From Dyadobacter endophyticus (GTDB lineage Bacteria; Bacteroidota; Bacteroidia; Cytophagales; Spirosomataceae), in contig NZ_BMIA01000007.1 of NCBI RefSeq assembly GCF_014641595.1, forward strand, positions 162,113-226,112: a stretch of 64,000 bases of DNA, in the 5' to 3' direction. Made by a program: the position numbers and the translations under genes. Positions 44,252-52,938 of the stretch are shown here, one piece after another. The notes beneath the pieces are model-generated. The model saw nothing but the letters and a program-made list of their open reading frames with translations, was not told where the DNA came from and ran no database searches. The stretch's first letter is position 1. Every line of letters begins with the position of its first letter.

Positions 44252-45427
44252 TTATTTAAGAAGCTCCCGGGCGATCACCAATTTTTGGATTTCGGAGGTA
44301 CCTTCATAAATCTGTGTGATTTTGGCATCCCGCATGTGGCGCTCGACGTGGTATTCTTTCACATAACCGTAGCCCCCGTGCACCTGGACCGCTTCTGTTG
44401 TCACCCACATTGCAACTTCGGATGCATACAATTTTGCCATAGCCGCGGCCTGGATATAGTCCTTTCCCTCATCTTTCATTCGGGCTGCCTTATAAACAAG
44501 TAACCGAGCGGCCTCAATTTTCACCGCCATTTCCGACAATTTGAACTGGATCGCCTGATGCTCCGCAATGGGTTTGCCGAACGTCTTCCGCTCCTTGGAA
44601 TATTTCAAGGAAAGTTCAAATGCACCGGCGGCTATTCCCAATGCCTGCGCCGCAATGCCAATGCGACCGCCATTAAGCACGTTCATCGCAAACCTGAAAC
44701 CGAAGCCATCCGCCCCGATCCGGTTCTCCGCAGGCACCTTCACATCCGAAAACATCAAAGTGTGTGTATCAGAGGCCCTTATACCCATTTTATCCTCCTT
44801 TTTCCCAACTGAAAAGCCGGTCCAGCCTTTATCGACAATGAATGCATTAATGCCCTTGTGTTTCAGTTCGGGGTGTGTCTGAGCGATTACGATGCATACC
44901 GACGAGGTATTGCCGTTGGTGATCCAGTTTTTCGTACCGTTCAATAAATAATGGTCGCCGTTCGGTATTGCGGTCGTATGCTGGGAAGTGGCGTCGGAAC
45001 CTGCTTCCGGCTCCGACAGGCAGAATGCGCCGATCACCTCGCCCGATGCCAGGGGCGTCAGGTATTGCTGCTTTTGCTGGTCTGTACCATACTCTTCCAG
45101 CCCCCAGCATACCAGCGAATTGTTCACCGACACAATAACGCCTGCCGATGCATCTACCTTCGATATTTCCTCCACGGCTATCGCATACGCAAGCGTGTCC
45201 ATACCCCCACCGCCGTACTCGGGCGCCACCATGATGCCCAAAAGGCCCAATTCGCTCATTTTGCGAAGCAATGCAGGGTCGAAATGTTGGGCATTATCGC
45301 GTTCTATTACGCCCGGAAGCAGCTCAGTTTGTGCAAAATCACGCACGGCCGCCTGCACGGCCAGGTGCTCTTCGCTAAGATTGAAATCCATTCCGGCAAG
45401 TAGTTGGGAAGCTGACATAGCAGACAT
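44252..45427 (-). CDS. acyl-CoA dehydrogenase
   Basis: 391 residues from the ATG at 45427, the first Met after the promoter. The Met at 45391 (MDFNLSEEHLAVQ) is an alternative. FAD enzyme of beta-oxidation. Conserved parts: FCLSEPEAGSDA (flavin and substrate), WITNGNTSSV, VLNGGRIGIAAQALGIA, EHQAIQFKLSEMAVKIEAARLL and the end with AKITQIYEGTSEIQKLVIARELL, where the Glu in YEGTSE is the likely catalytic base. It is probably of short-chain or butyryl-CoA type. A promoter with both elements lies upstream. No other beta-oxidation gene is adjacent. Confidence 0.92.
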   Translation of the reverse strand: MSAMSASQLLAGMDFNLSEEHLAVQAAVRDFAQTELLPGVIERDNAQHFDPALLRKMSELGLLGIMVAPEYGGGGMDTLAYAIAVEEISKVDASAGVIVSVNNSLVCWGLEEYGTDQQKQQYLTPLASGEVIGAFCLSEPEAGSDATSQHTTAIPNGDHYLLNGTKNWITNGNTSSVCIVIAQTHPELKHKGINAFIVDKGWTGFSVGKKEDKMGIRASDTHTLMFSDVKVPAENRIGADGFGFRFAMNVLNGGRIGIAAQALGIAAGAFELSLKYSKERKTFGKPIAEHQAIQFKLSEMAVKIEAARLLVYKAARMKDEGKDYIQAAAMAKLYASEVAMWVTTEAVQVHGGYGYVKEYHVERHMRDAKITQIYEGTSEIQKLVIARELLK

Positions 45428-45450
45428 TGGTTTTTGAGGATGAAGATTTT

Positions 45451-45481
45451 CAAAAATAGGATTTACTAAAAAAGTATGCAA
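45451..45481 (-). promoter_or_regulatory. promoter of acyl-CoA dehydrogenase gene
   Basis: On the minus strand TTG (complement of 45479-45481), a 20-base spacer and TATTTTTG (complement of 45451-45458). The start codon at 45427 lies 24 bases downstream. Confidence 0.7.
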
Positions 45482-45545
45482 GCATACAATCTCCTAACCG
45501 ATTAAAACTTTGGGTTTTGCTGGTCGTTTTGAAGAAAACTTGTCT

Positions 45546-45553
45546 TAAGTTTG
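45546..45553 (+). promoter_or_regulatory. minus-7 box TAAGTTTG upstream of the membrane-protein pair
   Basis: Full TAnnTTTG match 25 bases before the ATG at 45578, divergent from the acyl-CoA dehydrogenase promoter. No minus-33 TTTG is at the ideal distance. Confidence 0.5.
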
Positions 45554-45577
45554 CGGCCGGATCACGACAGATTACAC

Positions 45578-46849
45578 ATGCCCGTTCTTACCGTTTTTTA
45601 CATTAAGCTGCTCATCAACCTTGCATTGACTATCGGAATTATCTGGACCATCAGCCGTTCGGATCTCTTCTCAAAATGGCAGCAGGAAAACGATAAACTG
45701 ATTTTTACATTAGGCTTTGTGCTCTTCCGGCTCATTCCCTGGATCGGCATATTCCTCATTATCAACGAAGAGCCCCGGGGTGATATTCCTTTCTTTTTTT
45801 ACAAAGCCGAAGGGGCGAAGGCCGGCGGTTTCGTGTACCGCGATTTCTGGTCGTACCACGCGCCGCTTTACGCCTACATTATCAGCATCCCGGTGTGGAT
45901 CTGGCACAATGCACGTGCGATCGTCCTGTTTATGGTGCTGATGGAAGCCGCTATTCTCTGGCTCACTTACGATACTTACAAAAGCAAAAGCCCGAAAGCG
46001 CTTCAATTGGCGACAATTTACTATATGCTTCCCGCCGCATTCATGTACATACTCGTGGATGGGCAGGAAGAAGTGTGGTTTTGGGGTGCGGCGCTGCTCA
46101 TCTGGCGGTATACCATTAAAAACCGGAGTAACTACGAGGTGGGCATTGGCGTGTTGTATGCAATGACCTTGCTCACGATCAAGGTAACCTTCATCTTTTT
46201 GCTACCTGCGTTGCTTGTAATGGTCAAAAAGCCTGTCAAAATGTTGCTGGTTATGGCGGCGATCGGCTTACCTGCCGTGGGTTTCCTTTACTGGCAGATC
46301 GGAGACCTGTTCCTGATGCCGATCCGGCATACCGAGCAGCTGATGACGCCGAACCTATTCTCGGTTCTGCGGCCGTTTGTGGAGCTGGTTTTCCATGTAG
46401 ATGAAAAGAAATCGACGCTGATCAACTGGTTCGGGTTGCTGTTTACCGTTTTCATTCCTGTTTACATGGCATTCAAAGCAAGGCACCGGCATATCAGCGA
46501 GGTACTACCGGGCATTTTTATCGCCTGCTTCGTGTGCATGATGCTCTTCCAGGCCAGTGCCATGGGTGCATACGTGATCGCCTACCTGATGGCCGTTTTG
46601 TTCGAAATCATTGATATCCGTAAGACCGCTCACGTGGTAGTACTGCTCGCATTGAACTGGCTCACGGTGGTGCAGCCGTTTGTGTGGGTGTATATCAAAC
46701 AACCCGCGTACACATCATTGGGCATGTTTGCCAATGCTTCCTACCTTTTCGAGTACGTGCTGCAAATCTTGAATGTGCTCTGTTTCCTGTGGGTTCTTCG
46801 TGAAACATACCGTAAGGTTGTTCCCGCTCAAAACCTGGCAACGGCATGA
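45578..46849 (+). CDS. polytopic membrane protein, GT-C-like (tandem paralog 1)
   Basis: 423 residues from the ATG at 45578, with about ten membrane helices. Motifs GFVYRDFWSYHAPLYAY (about 90), GQEEVWFWG (about 165) and MTPNLFSVLRP (about 255) recur in the next gene (VYRDFWSPYSPLYAY, GAQEDVWMWL and RAPNLQSVLNP). The acidic residue after the first periplasmic loop (RDFW) resembles the GT-C active-site pattern of polyprenyl-phosphate-sugar-dependent transferases. This is an inference. Overlaps the next gene by 4 bases (ATGA). Confidence 0.75.
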   Translation: MPVLTVFYIKLLINLALTIGIIWTISRSDLFSKWQQENDKLIFTLGFVLFRLIPWIGIFLIINEEPRGDIPFFFYKAEGAKAGGFVYRDFWSYHAPLYAYIISIPVWIWHNARAIVLFMVLMEAAILWLTYDTYKSKSPKALQLATIYYMLPAAFMYILVDGQEEVWFWGAALLIWRYTIKNRSNYEVGIGVLYAMTLLTIKVTFIFLLPALLVMVKKPVKMLLVMAAIGLPAVGFLYWQIGDLFLMPIRHTEQLMTPNLFSVLRPFVELVFHVDEKKSTLINWFGLLFTVFIPVYMAFKARHRHISEVLPGIFIACFVCMMLFQASAMGAYVIAYLMAVLFEIIDIRKTAHVVVLLALNWLTVVQPFVWVYIKQPAYTSLGMFANASYLFEYVLQILNVLCFLWVLRETYRKVVPAQNLATA

Positions 46850-48087
46850 ATATAGTCCTTGCCAAAACCATCATCAGCATTGCCGCATTGTTGGTTACCG
46901 CCGCATTGCTCTTCAAAAGAGAATCATTAACCGACTGGCTCGAAAAGAAATCCGCGAATGCGGTGCTGGCCGTCGCCTGGGTAATCTTGCGGTTAGTACC
47001 ATTTATTGCTGTGTATCTGGTTGCCAATATGGAGCCGACCTCGGACGTGAACGGCTTCTGGGACGAGGGCAGCAAAGCGTCGCTGGGGCAAGTCGTGTAC
47101 CGCGATTTCTGGTCGCCCTACTCGCCGCTTTACGCCTACTTCCTCGGCATTTGGCTAAAACTCTGGTACAGCCCGAAAATGATTGTGCTTACAATGGCTG
47201 CCATGGACGGCATTGCATTGCTCGCTTCCTATCACTTTTTCAGGCCATTCCAAACACGGGGTACATTCCTCTTCCGGGCGCTCATTTACCTGCTATTGCC
47301 CGGCTCGCTCGTGCTATGCATCATAGGCGCGCAGGAGGATGTGTGGATGTGGTTGTTCGTGATCCTCGCATATCTGTTGCGTGAGCGCACATTGCGCGTG
47401 GAGTGGTACGCGATCGTTCTCGCCATCGGTTTGTTGATGACGAAAGCCATTTTCCTGCTGATCATGGTGCCATTGTTTTTATTGGAAAAACAGAAAATCC
47501 GCTTTGTCATCCCTATTGCGATTATCGGCGTCGTATCGCTGGGCATATTGTACCCGCTCGTCGGACTGGAATTCATGCAGCCCTTGGATGAGGCCAAAAC
47601 ATTGCGCGCTCCGAATCTCCAGTCGGTACTGAATCCATGGTTTTACAACTCGATCGGTGTCGGGGAAAAGTTCTGGAACTGGATAGGCCTCGTGGCGTCG
47701 GTAGGTCTGTCGTGCCTGGCTGCCTGGCGCCTCCGAAATGCCGATTTCCGGGTAATGCTCTCGAAAGTCTGGATCGTACTTTACGCTACGATGATGATCG
47801 TACAACAGAGCGCTTACAGCAACTATATCTTCCTTTTCCTGCTCCCGCTGGTATTCTATGTGATTGACTGGAAGAACAAAACACAGGTTACGATACTTTT
47901 CGTATTCAATCTGCTTTGCGTCGTGCATCCGTCGTACTGGTGGCGGCTCGGGATGCCTTGCTACATGACGCCTTCGGACACCGCCGCGTCGACCGACCTG
48001 CTGATCGACTACTCGATGCAGACGGCCATTGTGCTGCTAACCGGCTATTTCATCTGGCTTGCATTTCCCAAAAAGCACGAAGTTTAA
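46846..48087 (+). CDS. polytopic membrane protein, GT-C-like (tandem paralog 2)
   Basis: 413 residues with about ten membrane helices. A paralog of the preceding gene: the shared motifs are GQVVYRDFWSPYSPLYAYF, GAQEDVWMWL and LRAPNLQSVLNPWF. The overall identity looks moderate, so the duplication is old. It starts inside the last codon of the first gene (ATGA overlap), so both are translated from one mRNA. The pair could be two transferases that add different sugars, or two subunits. No soluble catalytic domain is present. Confidence 0.75.
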   Translation: MNIVLAKTIISIAALLVTAALLFKRESLTDWLEKKSANAVLAVAWVILRLVPFIAVYLVANMEPTSDVNGFWDEGSKASLGQVVYRDFWSPYSPLYAYFLGIWLKLWYSPKMIVLTMAAMDGIALLASYHFFRPFQTRGTFLFRALIYLLLPGSLVLCIIGAQEDVWMWLFVILAYLLRERTLRVEWYAIVLAIGLLMTKAIFLLIMVPLFLLEKQKIRFVIPIAIIGVVSLGILYPLVGLEFMQPLDEAKTLRAPNLQSVLNPWFYNSIGVGEKFWNWIGLVASVGLSCLAAWRLRNADFRVMLSKVWIVLYATMMIVQQSAYSNYIFLFLLPLVFYVIDWKNKTQVTILFVFNLLCVVHPSYWWRLGMPCYMTPSDTAASTDLLIDYSMQTAIVLLTGYFIWLAFPKKHEV

Positions 48088-48121
48088 CTTTATTTAACGG
48101 ACCGCTATCGGCATCGGTATT

Positions 48122-48129
48122 TACATTTG
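48122..48129 (+). promoter_or_regulatory. minus-7 box TACATTTG of the MutS-like gene
   Basis: Full TAnnTTTG match 22 bases before the ATG at 48151. Supports this start over a TTG at 48127, which lies inside the box. Confidence 0.5.
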
Positions 48130-48150
48130 GGCATACTCAAAACAGCCCGA

Positions 48151-49491
48151 ATGCTGCCCGTCGACCGGCATACCCTACACGAACTACAACTCCTGCCGGA
48201 AAACAGCCGGACAGCCAGCATTTTCGCATTCTACAACCATACCGAAACACTGGGCGGTGCCGATTACCTCAAACACATCATTACCAGGCCCAAGGGGACG
48301 CTTGCCGGGATTATTGGCTTCCAGAAATTACTAAAAACCATTTCGGCCCGGCCAACTGCATGGCAGGTCAATATCGCAAAGGCCTACGCGGCGTCGGCGG
48401 AGAGCTACTATGCATTAAGTGTGGCGCATTCGATGTCACAAGACGTTGTCAAGCATTGGTTTGATACCTGGTGGTATTCGAGACGCAACAAAGCTGAATA
48501 TTATCGTGTACAAAGTGGCGTTCTGGCAACGCTGCGGCTGGCCCGGGCGGTTCAATCGACATTAAACAACCTGTCGAATACCGCTATTCCAGAAGAATTG
48601 GCGGCAGAGTTCACTGAGCTCAGGAAGTTTATCTTCTCCTCTGTGTTGTCCGTATTTTTGGAAAAGAGCGAGGGCGAATTGTCAAACAGCTCGATATTCT
48701 ACCTCGATTACCATTTTCGTATCAGCGGCAGGGACAAATTCCGGCAAATGCTGGATACACTTTACAAGCTCGATGCCTGCCTGGCGATCGTCAAAACAGC
48801 CAGACGCTATCAATTGTCATTTCCGGATTTTACTACACAATCCCAAAACTTCCGCATCGAAGGCGCCTGGCATCCGCTCATCACAAACCCGGTCGCGAAC
48901 GATCTCGCATTGGCTGGCAATCGTCCGGTTTGCATTCTCACCGGCGCCAATACGAGCGGTAAGACGACGTTTCTCAAAACCTGCGGTATCTTGGTATACC
49001 TTGCGCATTTGGGCTGGCCAGTGCCCGCAAAATCCCTGCATTTACCATTTATCAACCGGCTCTTCACCTCCATCCACCTGTCAGACGACCTCGACCAGGG
49101 GTTCAGCCATTTTTACAATGAAATGATGCGTATCAAACAAATTTCAGAGGCATTGAGCAACGGAGAAAATTGCTTTGTGATCGTGGATGAATTATTTCGC
49201 GGTACCAATCAGGAGGATGCTTTGCATTGTTCCAAAACCGTGCTCGATGGTTTTGCCAATTTCGACGGCTCGTATTACCTCGTTTCCACCCACCTCCACG
49301 AGCTGATCACGCATTACACCGGCCGGCCAAGCCTCAGCTTCCACTGTTTCCGTACCCACATTACCGACAATCAATTCCAGAACACATTTAAAATAGAAGC
49401 AGGCGCTGCATTCGAAAAAGTAGGAAGGCTTATTATGGACCAAACCGGTGTGACCGCGTTGCTTCAAAACGCAGAAAGGCCCTCATCGTAA
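48151..49491 (+). CDS. MutS-related ATPase lacking the mismatch-recognition domain
   Basis: 446 residues from the ATG at 48151. The C-terminal MutS ATPase domain is intact: Walker A TGANTSGKTTFLK (about residue 263), Walker B CFVIVDELFRGTN and the ST-rich dimer segment VSTHLHELI. The core (lever/clamp-like helices) occupies about residues 1-240. The N-terminal mismatch-recognition domain with its Phe-x-Glu motif is missing and the length is half of MutS. Such proteins form a separate MutS-related family, whose role is unclear. The gene ends inside a hairpin that also precedes serS. Confidence 0.85.
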   Translation: MLPVDRHTLHELQLLPENSRTASIFAFYNHTETLGGADYLKHIITRPKGTLAGIIGFQKLLKTISARPTAWQVNIAKAYAASAESYYALSVAHSMSQDVVKHWFDTWWYSRRNKAEYYRVQSGVLATLRLARAVQSTLNNLSNTAIPEELAAEFTELRKFIFSSVLSVFLEKSEGELSNSSIFYLDYHFRISGRDKFRQMLDTLYKLDACLAIVKTARRYQLSFPDFTTQSQNFRIEGAWHPLITNPVANDLALAGNRPVCILTGANTSGKTTFLKTCGILVYLAHLGWPVPAKSLHLPFINRLFTSIHLSDDLDQGFSHFYNEMMRIKQISEALSNGENCFVIVDELFRGTNQEDALHCSKTVLDGFANFDGSYYLVSTHLHELITHYTGRPSLSFHCFRTHITDNQFQNTFKIEAGAAFEKVGRLIMDQTGVTALLQNAERPSS

Positions 49492-49503
49492 TGAGAGCCT
49501 TTC
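49474..49503. terminator. hairpin between MutS-like gene and serS
   Basis: Stem GAAAGGCCCTCAT (49474-49486) with ATGAGAGCCTTTC (49491-49503), one mismatch, loop CGTA. The stem includes the stop codon of the MutS-like gene. Convergent genes, so bidirectional. Confidence 0.75.
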
Positions 49504-49524
49504 GCTAATGAATATTCAAATGCA

Positions 49525-50817
49525 TTATTCGATCACATCGAAACCGCAGTATGGCACCAATACGGCCGGTACTTTCACGGTTCCGTCGGGTTGTTGGTTG
49601 TTTTCCAGCAATGCAGCTACGATACGCGGTAATGCCAATGCAGAGCCATTCAGCGTGTGGAGCAGCTGCGTTTTCTTATCAGCGTTTTTGTAGCGTAGTT
49701 TCAAACGGTTGGCCTGATAAGTCTCAAAGTTTGAAACAGAACTGCATTCCAGCCAGCGCTGCTGCCCGGCCGACCATACTTCGAAATCGTAAGTCAATGC
49801 GGATGTGAAACCCATATCACCGCCACACAGGCGCAGAATCCGGTAAGGCAATTCCAGTTTTTCCAAAAGGCTTTTTACATGCGCTACCATTTCATCGAGC
49901 GCCTTGTAGGAATCCTCCGGCTTGTTGATCTGCACGATTTCAACTTTGTCGAACTGGTGTAAACGGTTCAGCCCGCGTACGTGTGCGCCCCAGCTGCCCG
50001 CCTCCCTGCGAAAGCACGGCGTGAATGCGGCATTCTTCACGGGCAATTCACTTTCGGCAACGATTACGTCGCGATAGAGGTTGGTAACAGGCACTTCGGC
50101 GGTCGGAATGAGGTAAAGATCATCCTGCGCGTCGTGGTACATCTGGCCTTCCTTATCGGGCAATTGTCCTGTCGCAAAACCTGAATCCGCATTCACTACA
50201 ATCGGAGGCTGCACTTCGGTATACCCTGCATTGCCTGCCTCGTTGAGGAAAAATGCGATCATAGCGCGCTGCAAACGAGCTGCTTTGCCTTTGTAGACCG
50301 GGAAGCCCGCGCCGGTGATCTTGTTACCGAGTTCAAAATCGATGATCGGGGCCTGGCTACCACCCAGCTTTTTAATCAGGTCCCAATGCGGCAACGCGCC
50401 TTCGTGCAATTGGGGTTTGGTGCCGGCTTCGAGGACGGTCACATTGTCGTCGGCGGTGCGGCCTTCGGGAACGCTCTCGTGCGGGAGATTTGGCAACTTC
50501 ACCAGCTCTTGCAGCAACGTCTCTTCGAATGCCTTATGCTCTTCTTCCAATGCTTTGGAACGCTCTTTCAATGCAGCAGTATCGGCCTTGGCAGCTTCCG
50601 CCTCGGCTTTCTGGCCCGCCTTCATCAATGCGCCGATTTCCTTGGCTTTGTTGTTGGACGCGGCCAGCACATCGTCCAGATCCTGCTGGATCTGCCGACG
50701 TTTCCCATCCAGCTCGATAATTCGGTCTACCGCTTGCTCCGCATCTTTGAAATGCTTTTTGGTCAATCCCGCGATAGTCAGTTCACGGTTTTCGCGGATA
50801 AAATTCGTTTGTAACAT
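49525..50817 (-). CDS. serS: seryl-tRNA synthetase
   Basis: 430 residues. Class II synthetase: the long N-terminal coiled coil (about 30-110, charged repeats around LAASNNKAKEIGALM) binds the tRNA-Ser variable arm. Motif 2 is FRREAGSWGAHVRGLNRLHQF (core FRREAG and RGLNRLHQF) and motif 3 is NGSALALPRIVAALLENNQ. The zinc-free type. It follows lysC by 12 bases on the same strand, so lysC and serS may share a transcript. The length is normal. Confidence 0.97.
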   Translation of the reverse strand: MLQTNFIRENRELTIAGLTKKHFKDAEQAVDRIIELDGKRRQIQQDLDDVLAASNNKAKEIGALMKAGQKAEAEAAKADTAALKERSKALEEEHKAFEETLLQELVKLPNLPHESVPEGRTADDNVTVLEAGTKPQLHEGALPHWDLIKKLGGSQAPIIDFELGNKITGAGFPVYKGKAARLQRAMIAFFLNEAGNAGYTEVQPPIVVNADSGFATGQLPDKEGQMYHDAQDDLYLIPTAEVPVTNLYRDVIVAESELPVKNAAFTPCFRREAGSWGAHVRGLNRLHQFDKVEIVQINKPEDSYKALDEMVAHVKSLLEKLELPYRILRLCGGDMGFTSALTYDFEVWSAGQQRWLECSSVSNFETYQANRLKLRYKNADKKTQLLHTLNGSALALPRIVAALLENNQQPDGTVKVPAVLVPYCGFDVIE

Positions 50818-50829
50818 AATGCTTTGTTA

Positions 50830-52188
50830 TCAGGGAGCAGTGAAAATGTCTTTCATCGCATCCTCATAAAAGAAAAGACGCTCGTTGAGTACGTTCAATG
50901 CCTCCGATTTATATTTCGAATGGATCAGCAACGAAAGGTTGTGCTCGGAAGCACCGTACGAAATCATTCGTATCGGAATGTTTTTCATCGCATCCAGTAC
51001 TTTCAAGGCGATCCCTTCTTTGTCGGCGCTGAAATTACCAACGATACAGATAATGTTCTGATCGCGGTCATGCTCCTCCAAATCAGCGAATTCACGCAAT
51101 TCTGCGCTGATCTGTTCCAGGTTTTCGGAGTTATCGATCGTTACCGACACCGATACTTCGGACGTCGTGATCATGTCCACGGGCGTTTTATATTTCTCGA
51201 AAATCTCAAACACCCTGCGAAGGAAGCCGTAAGCATTCAGCATACGGGTCGAGTGAATGTAGATCGCCGTGATATTGTCTTTCGCGGCAATGGCCTTGAT
51301 GTCGCGGTCGGAACTCTGGGTCGCGATGAGCGTTCCGGGAGCTTCCGGTTGCATGGTGTTTTTCAAACGAACCGGTACACCGCGCAATTTGGCCGGGGTG
51401 ATGGTGCTGGGGTGCAAAATTTTCGCCCCGAAATATGCCAATTCAGCCGCCTCTTCGAACGTCAGCTCGCGAATCGGGAAGGTACGTTTCACAATGCGCG
51501 GGTCGTTGTTGTGCATTCCGTCGATGTCTGTCCAGATCTGGATTTCGTCCGCACGGATCGCACCGCCGATCAGTGACGCAGTATAGTCGGAGCCACCTCT
51601 TTTCAGGTTATCCACTTCCTCGCGCGGGTTGCGGCAAATGAAGCCCTGGGTTACGATCGTCTGCTTGTCGGTATACTGGTTCAGAATGGTTACCAGTTTT
51701 TCCTCGATAGCAGCCAGTTCCGGCTCGCCATCGGCATCGATGCGCATGAAATCCAATGCGGGCAGCAATACCGAGCTCTCGCCTTTTTCTTCCAAATACG
51801 CCTGGAACATTTTGGTACTTAATATTTCACCTTCCGCAACGAGCTCTTTCTCCTGCTTAATGGTGAATGGCTTCACGCTTACCACGGATTTGATAAACCC
51901 AAATTCCGAATCTACGATCTGCTGACCAGCCGCAAGCCCCTCGGGTGTTGAGTACAATTCCTTGATAAACAGATCATAATGGTTTTTCAACTCTTCAATC
52001 AGGGCCGCAGCCTTGGCATCGTCATACGATTTGGCTGCTTCTCCGATAGCGATCAGCGCATTGGTAGAACCCGACAAAGCCGACAATACCACAATTTTAC
52101 GATTAGGATCATTGTTGAGGAGTTCGCGGATTGAGTGCATACGCTCAGGCTTCCCTACCGAAGTACCGCCAAATTTCCAGACTTGCAT
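50830..52188 (-). CDS. lysC: aspartate kinase (monofunctional)
   Basis: 452 residues. First step of the aspartate family pathway. N-terminal kinase: WKFGGTSVGKPERM (residues 4-17), VVLSALSGSTNAL, GGSDYTASLIG, WTDIDGMHNNDPRIV. Two C-terminal ACT-like domains (about 300-452), so feedback regulation by lysine or threonine is possible. The homoserine dehydrogenase part is missing, so it is monofunctional. 12 bases before serS. The region upstream (52189-52332) holds simple repeats. Confidence 0.95.
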   Translation of the reverse strand: MQVWKFGGTSVGKPERMHSIRELLNNDPNRKIVVLSALSGSTNALIAIGEAAKSYDDAKAAALIEELKNHYDLFIKELYSTPEGLAAGQQIVDSEFGFIKSVVSVKPFTIKQEKELVAEGEILSTKMFQAYLEEKGESSVLLPALDFMRIDADGEPELAAIEEKLVTILNQYTDKQTIVTQGFICRNPREEVDNLKRGGSDYTASLIGGAIRADEIQIWTDIDGMHNNDPRIVKRTFPIRELTFEEAAELAYFGAKILHPSTITPAKLRGVPVRLKNTMQPEAPGTLIATQSSDRDIKAIAAKDNITAIYIHSTRMLNAYGFLRRVFEIFEKYKTPVDMITTSEVSVSVTIDNSENLEQISAELREFADLEEHDRDQNIICIVGNFSADKEGIALKVLDAMKNIPIRMISYGASEHNLSLLIHSKYKSEALNVLNERLFFYEDAMKDIFTAP

Positions 52189-52197
52189 AGTTAATTA

Positions 52198-52259
52198 TGA
52201 ATGATTGAATGATTGAATGACCGAATGGTTTAGTGTGTGAATGAGTGAATGAGTGAATA
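52198..52259 (+). repeat. degenerate 8-base tandem repeats (GAATGATT/GAGTGAAT type)
   Basis: Two blocks: GAATGATT-type units at about 52198-52228 and GTGAATGA-type units at 52238-52259. The second block pairs over 22 bases (one mismatch) with an inverted copy at 52314-52335 that overlaps the ribH stop, so the mRNA can form a long stem between ribH and lysC. Confidence 0.7.
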
Positions 52260-52332
52260 TAACTGATAATGAAAATCAAACTGCGACTTTCGCTGCCGGA
52301 CGGGAGCCCGCCCTATTCACTCATTCAGTCAT

Positions 52333-52821
52333 TCAAATTATTTCTTTGAGCCCGATCATCTTGATCGCCGTCATCGCGGCTTCGTCGCCTTTGTTGCCGT
52401 GTACGCCACCTGATCGTTCCAGCGCCTGTTCCATGTTGTTGGGAGTGAGTACGCCGAAAATTACCGGTTTGTCGTATTTCAGGCTAACACTCGTGATGCC
52501 TTGTGCTACTGCGTGGTTGATGTAATCGTTATGCTTGGTTTCGCCCTGGATTACCACGCCCAATGCGATTACCGCGTCAATATCGGCGCGCTGGGCGAAC
52601 CATTGCGAGCCCACGGTCAGCTCGAAGCTTCCCGGTACATTACCTCTGACGATATTCGCCGGAAGCGCCCCATAGGTGACCAGGGTTTGATAAGCTCCTT
52701 CAAAGAGCTTTTCGGTCACTTCGCTGTTCCATTCGGCTACGACGATCGCGAATTTTTTACTGCTGATATCCGGAAGTCCTTCCGTTGTGAATACGCTTAG
52801 GTTTTTATCGGCGCTTGACAT
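52333..52821 (-). CDS. ribH: 6,7-dimethyl-8-ribityllumazine synthase
   Basis: 162 residues. Penultimate step of riboflavin biosynthesis. It has the conserved VAEWNSEVTEKLFEGA start, GSFELTVGSQWFAQ (about 65-80), IALGVVIQGETKHNDYI (about 85-105) with the active-site His, and the C-terminal GNKGDEAAMTAI with its conserved Asn-Lys-Gly. It forms 60-mer or pentamer shells in relatives. The gene ends in the inverted repeat next to lysC. No FMN riboswitch is visible in front of it. Confidence 0.97.
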   Translation of the reverse strand: MSSADKNLSVFTTEGLPDISSKKFAIVVAEWNSEVTEKLFEGAYQTLVTYGALPANIVRGNVPGSFELTVGSQWFAQRADIDAVIALGVVIQGETKHNDYINHAVAQGITSVSLKYDKPVIFGVLTPNNMEQALERSGGVHGNKGDEAAMTAIKMIGLKEII

Positions 52822-52881
52822 TGATTTTCAATCGGTTTATTTAAAAACAGGTATTATTTAAATTCCGGATTAAATGAATAA

Positions 52882-52917
52882 AAAAAGGATAAAACCGTCG
52901 TCGGCTTTATCCTTTTT
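52882..52917 (-). terminator. terminator after the TPR membrane-protein gene
   Basis: 16-bp stem (52882-52897 with 52902-52917, one wobble), loop TCGT, with a T6 run on the minus strand (complement of 52881-52886). It lies 22 bases past the stop of the TPR gene. Confidence 0.85.
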
Positions 52918-52938
52918 CAGAAACAGAATGGTTAACCA

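Noticed and set aside
52198..52340. Possible CRISPR-like repeats upstream of lysC
   Set aside because: Units are 8 bases, degenerate and directly adjacent, with no spacers and no cas genes. Simple tandem repeats.
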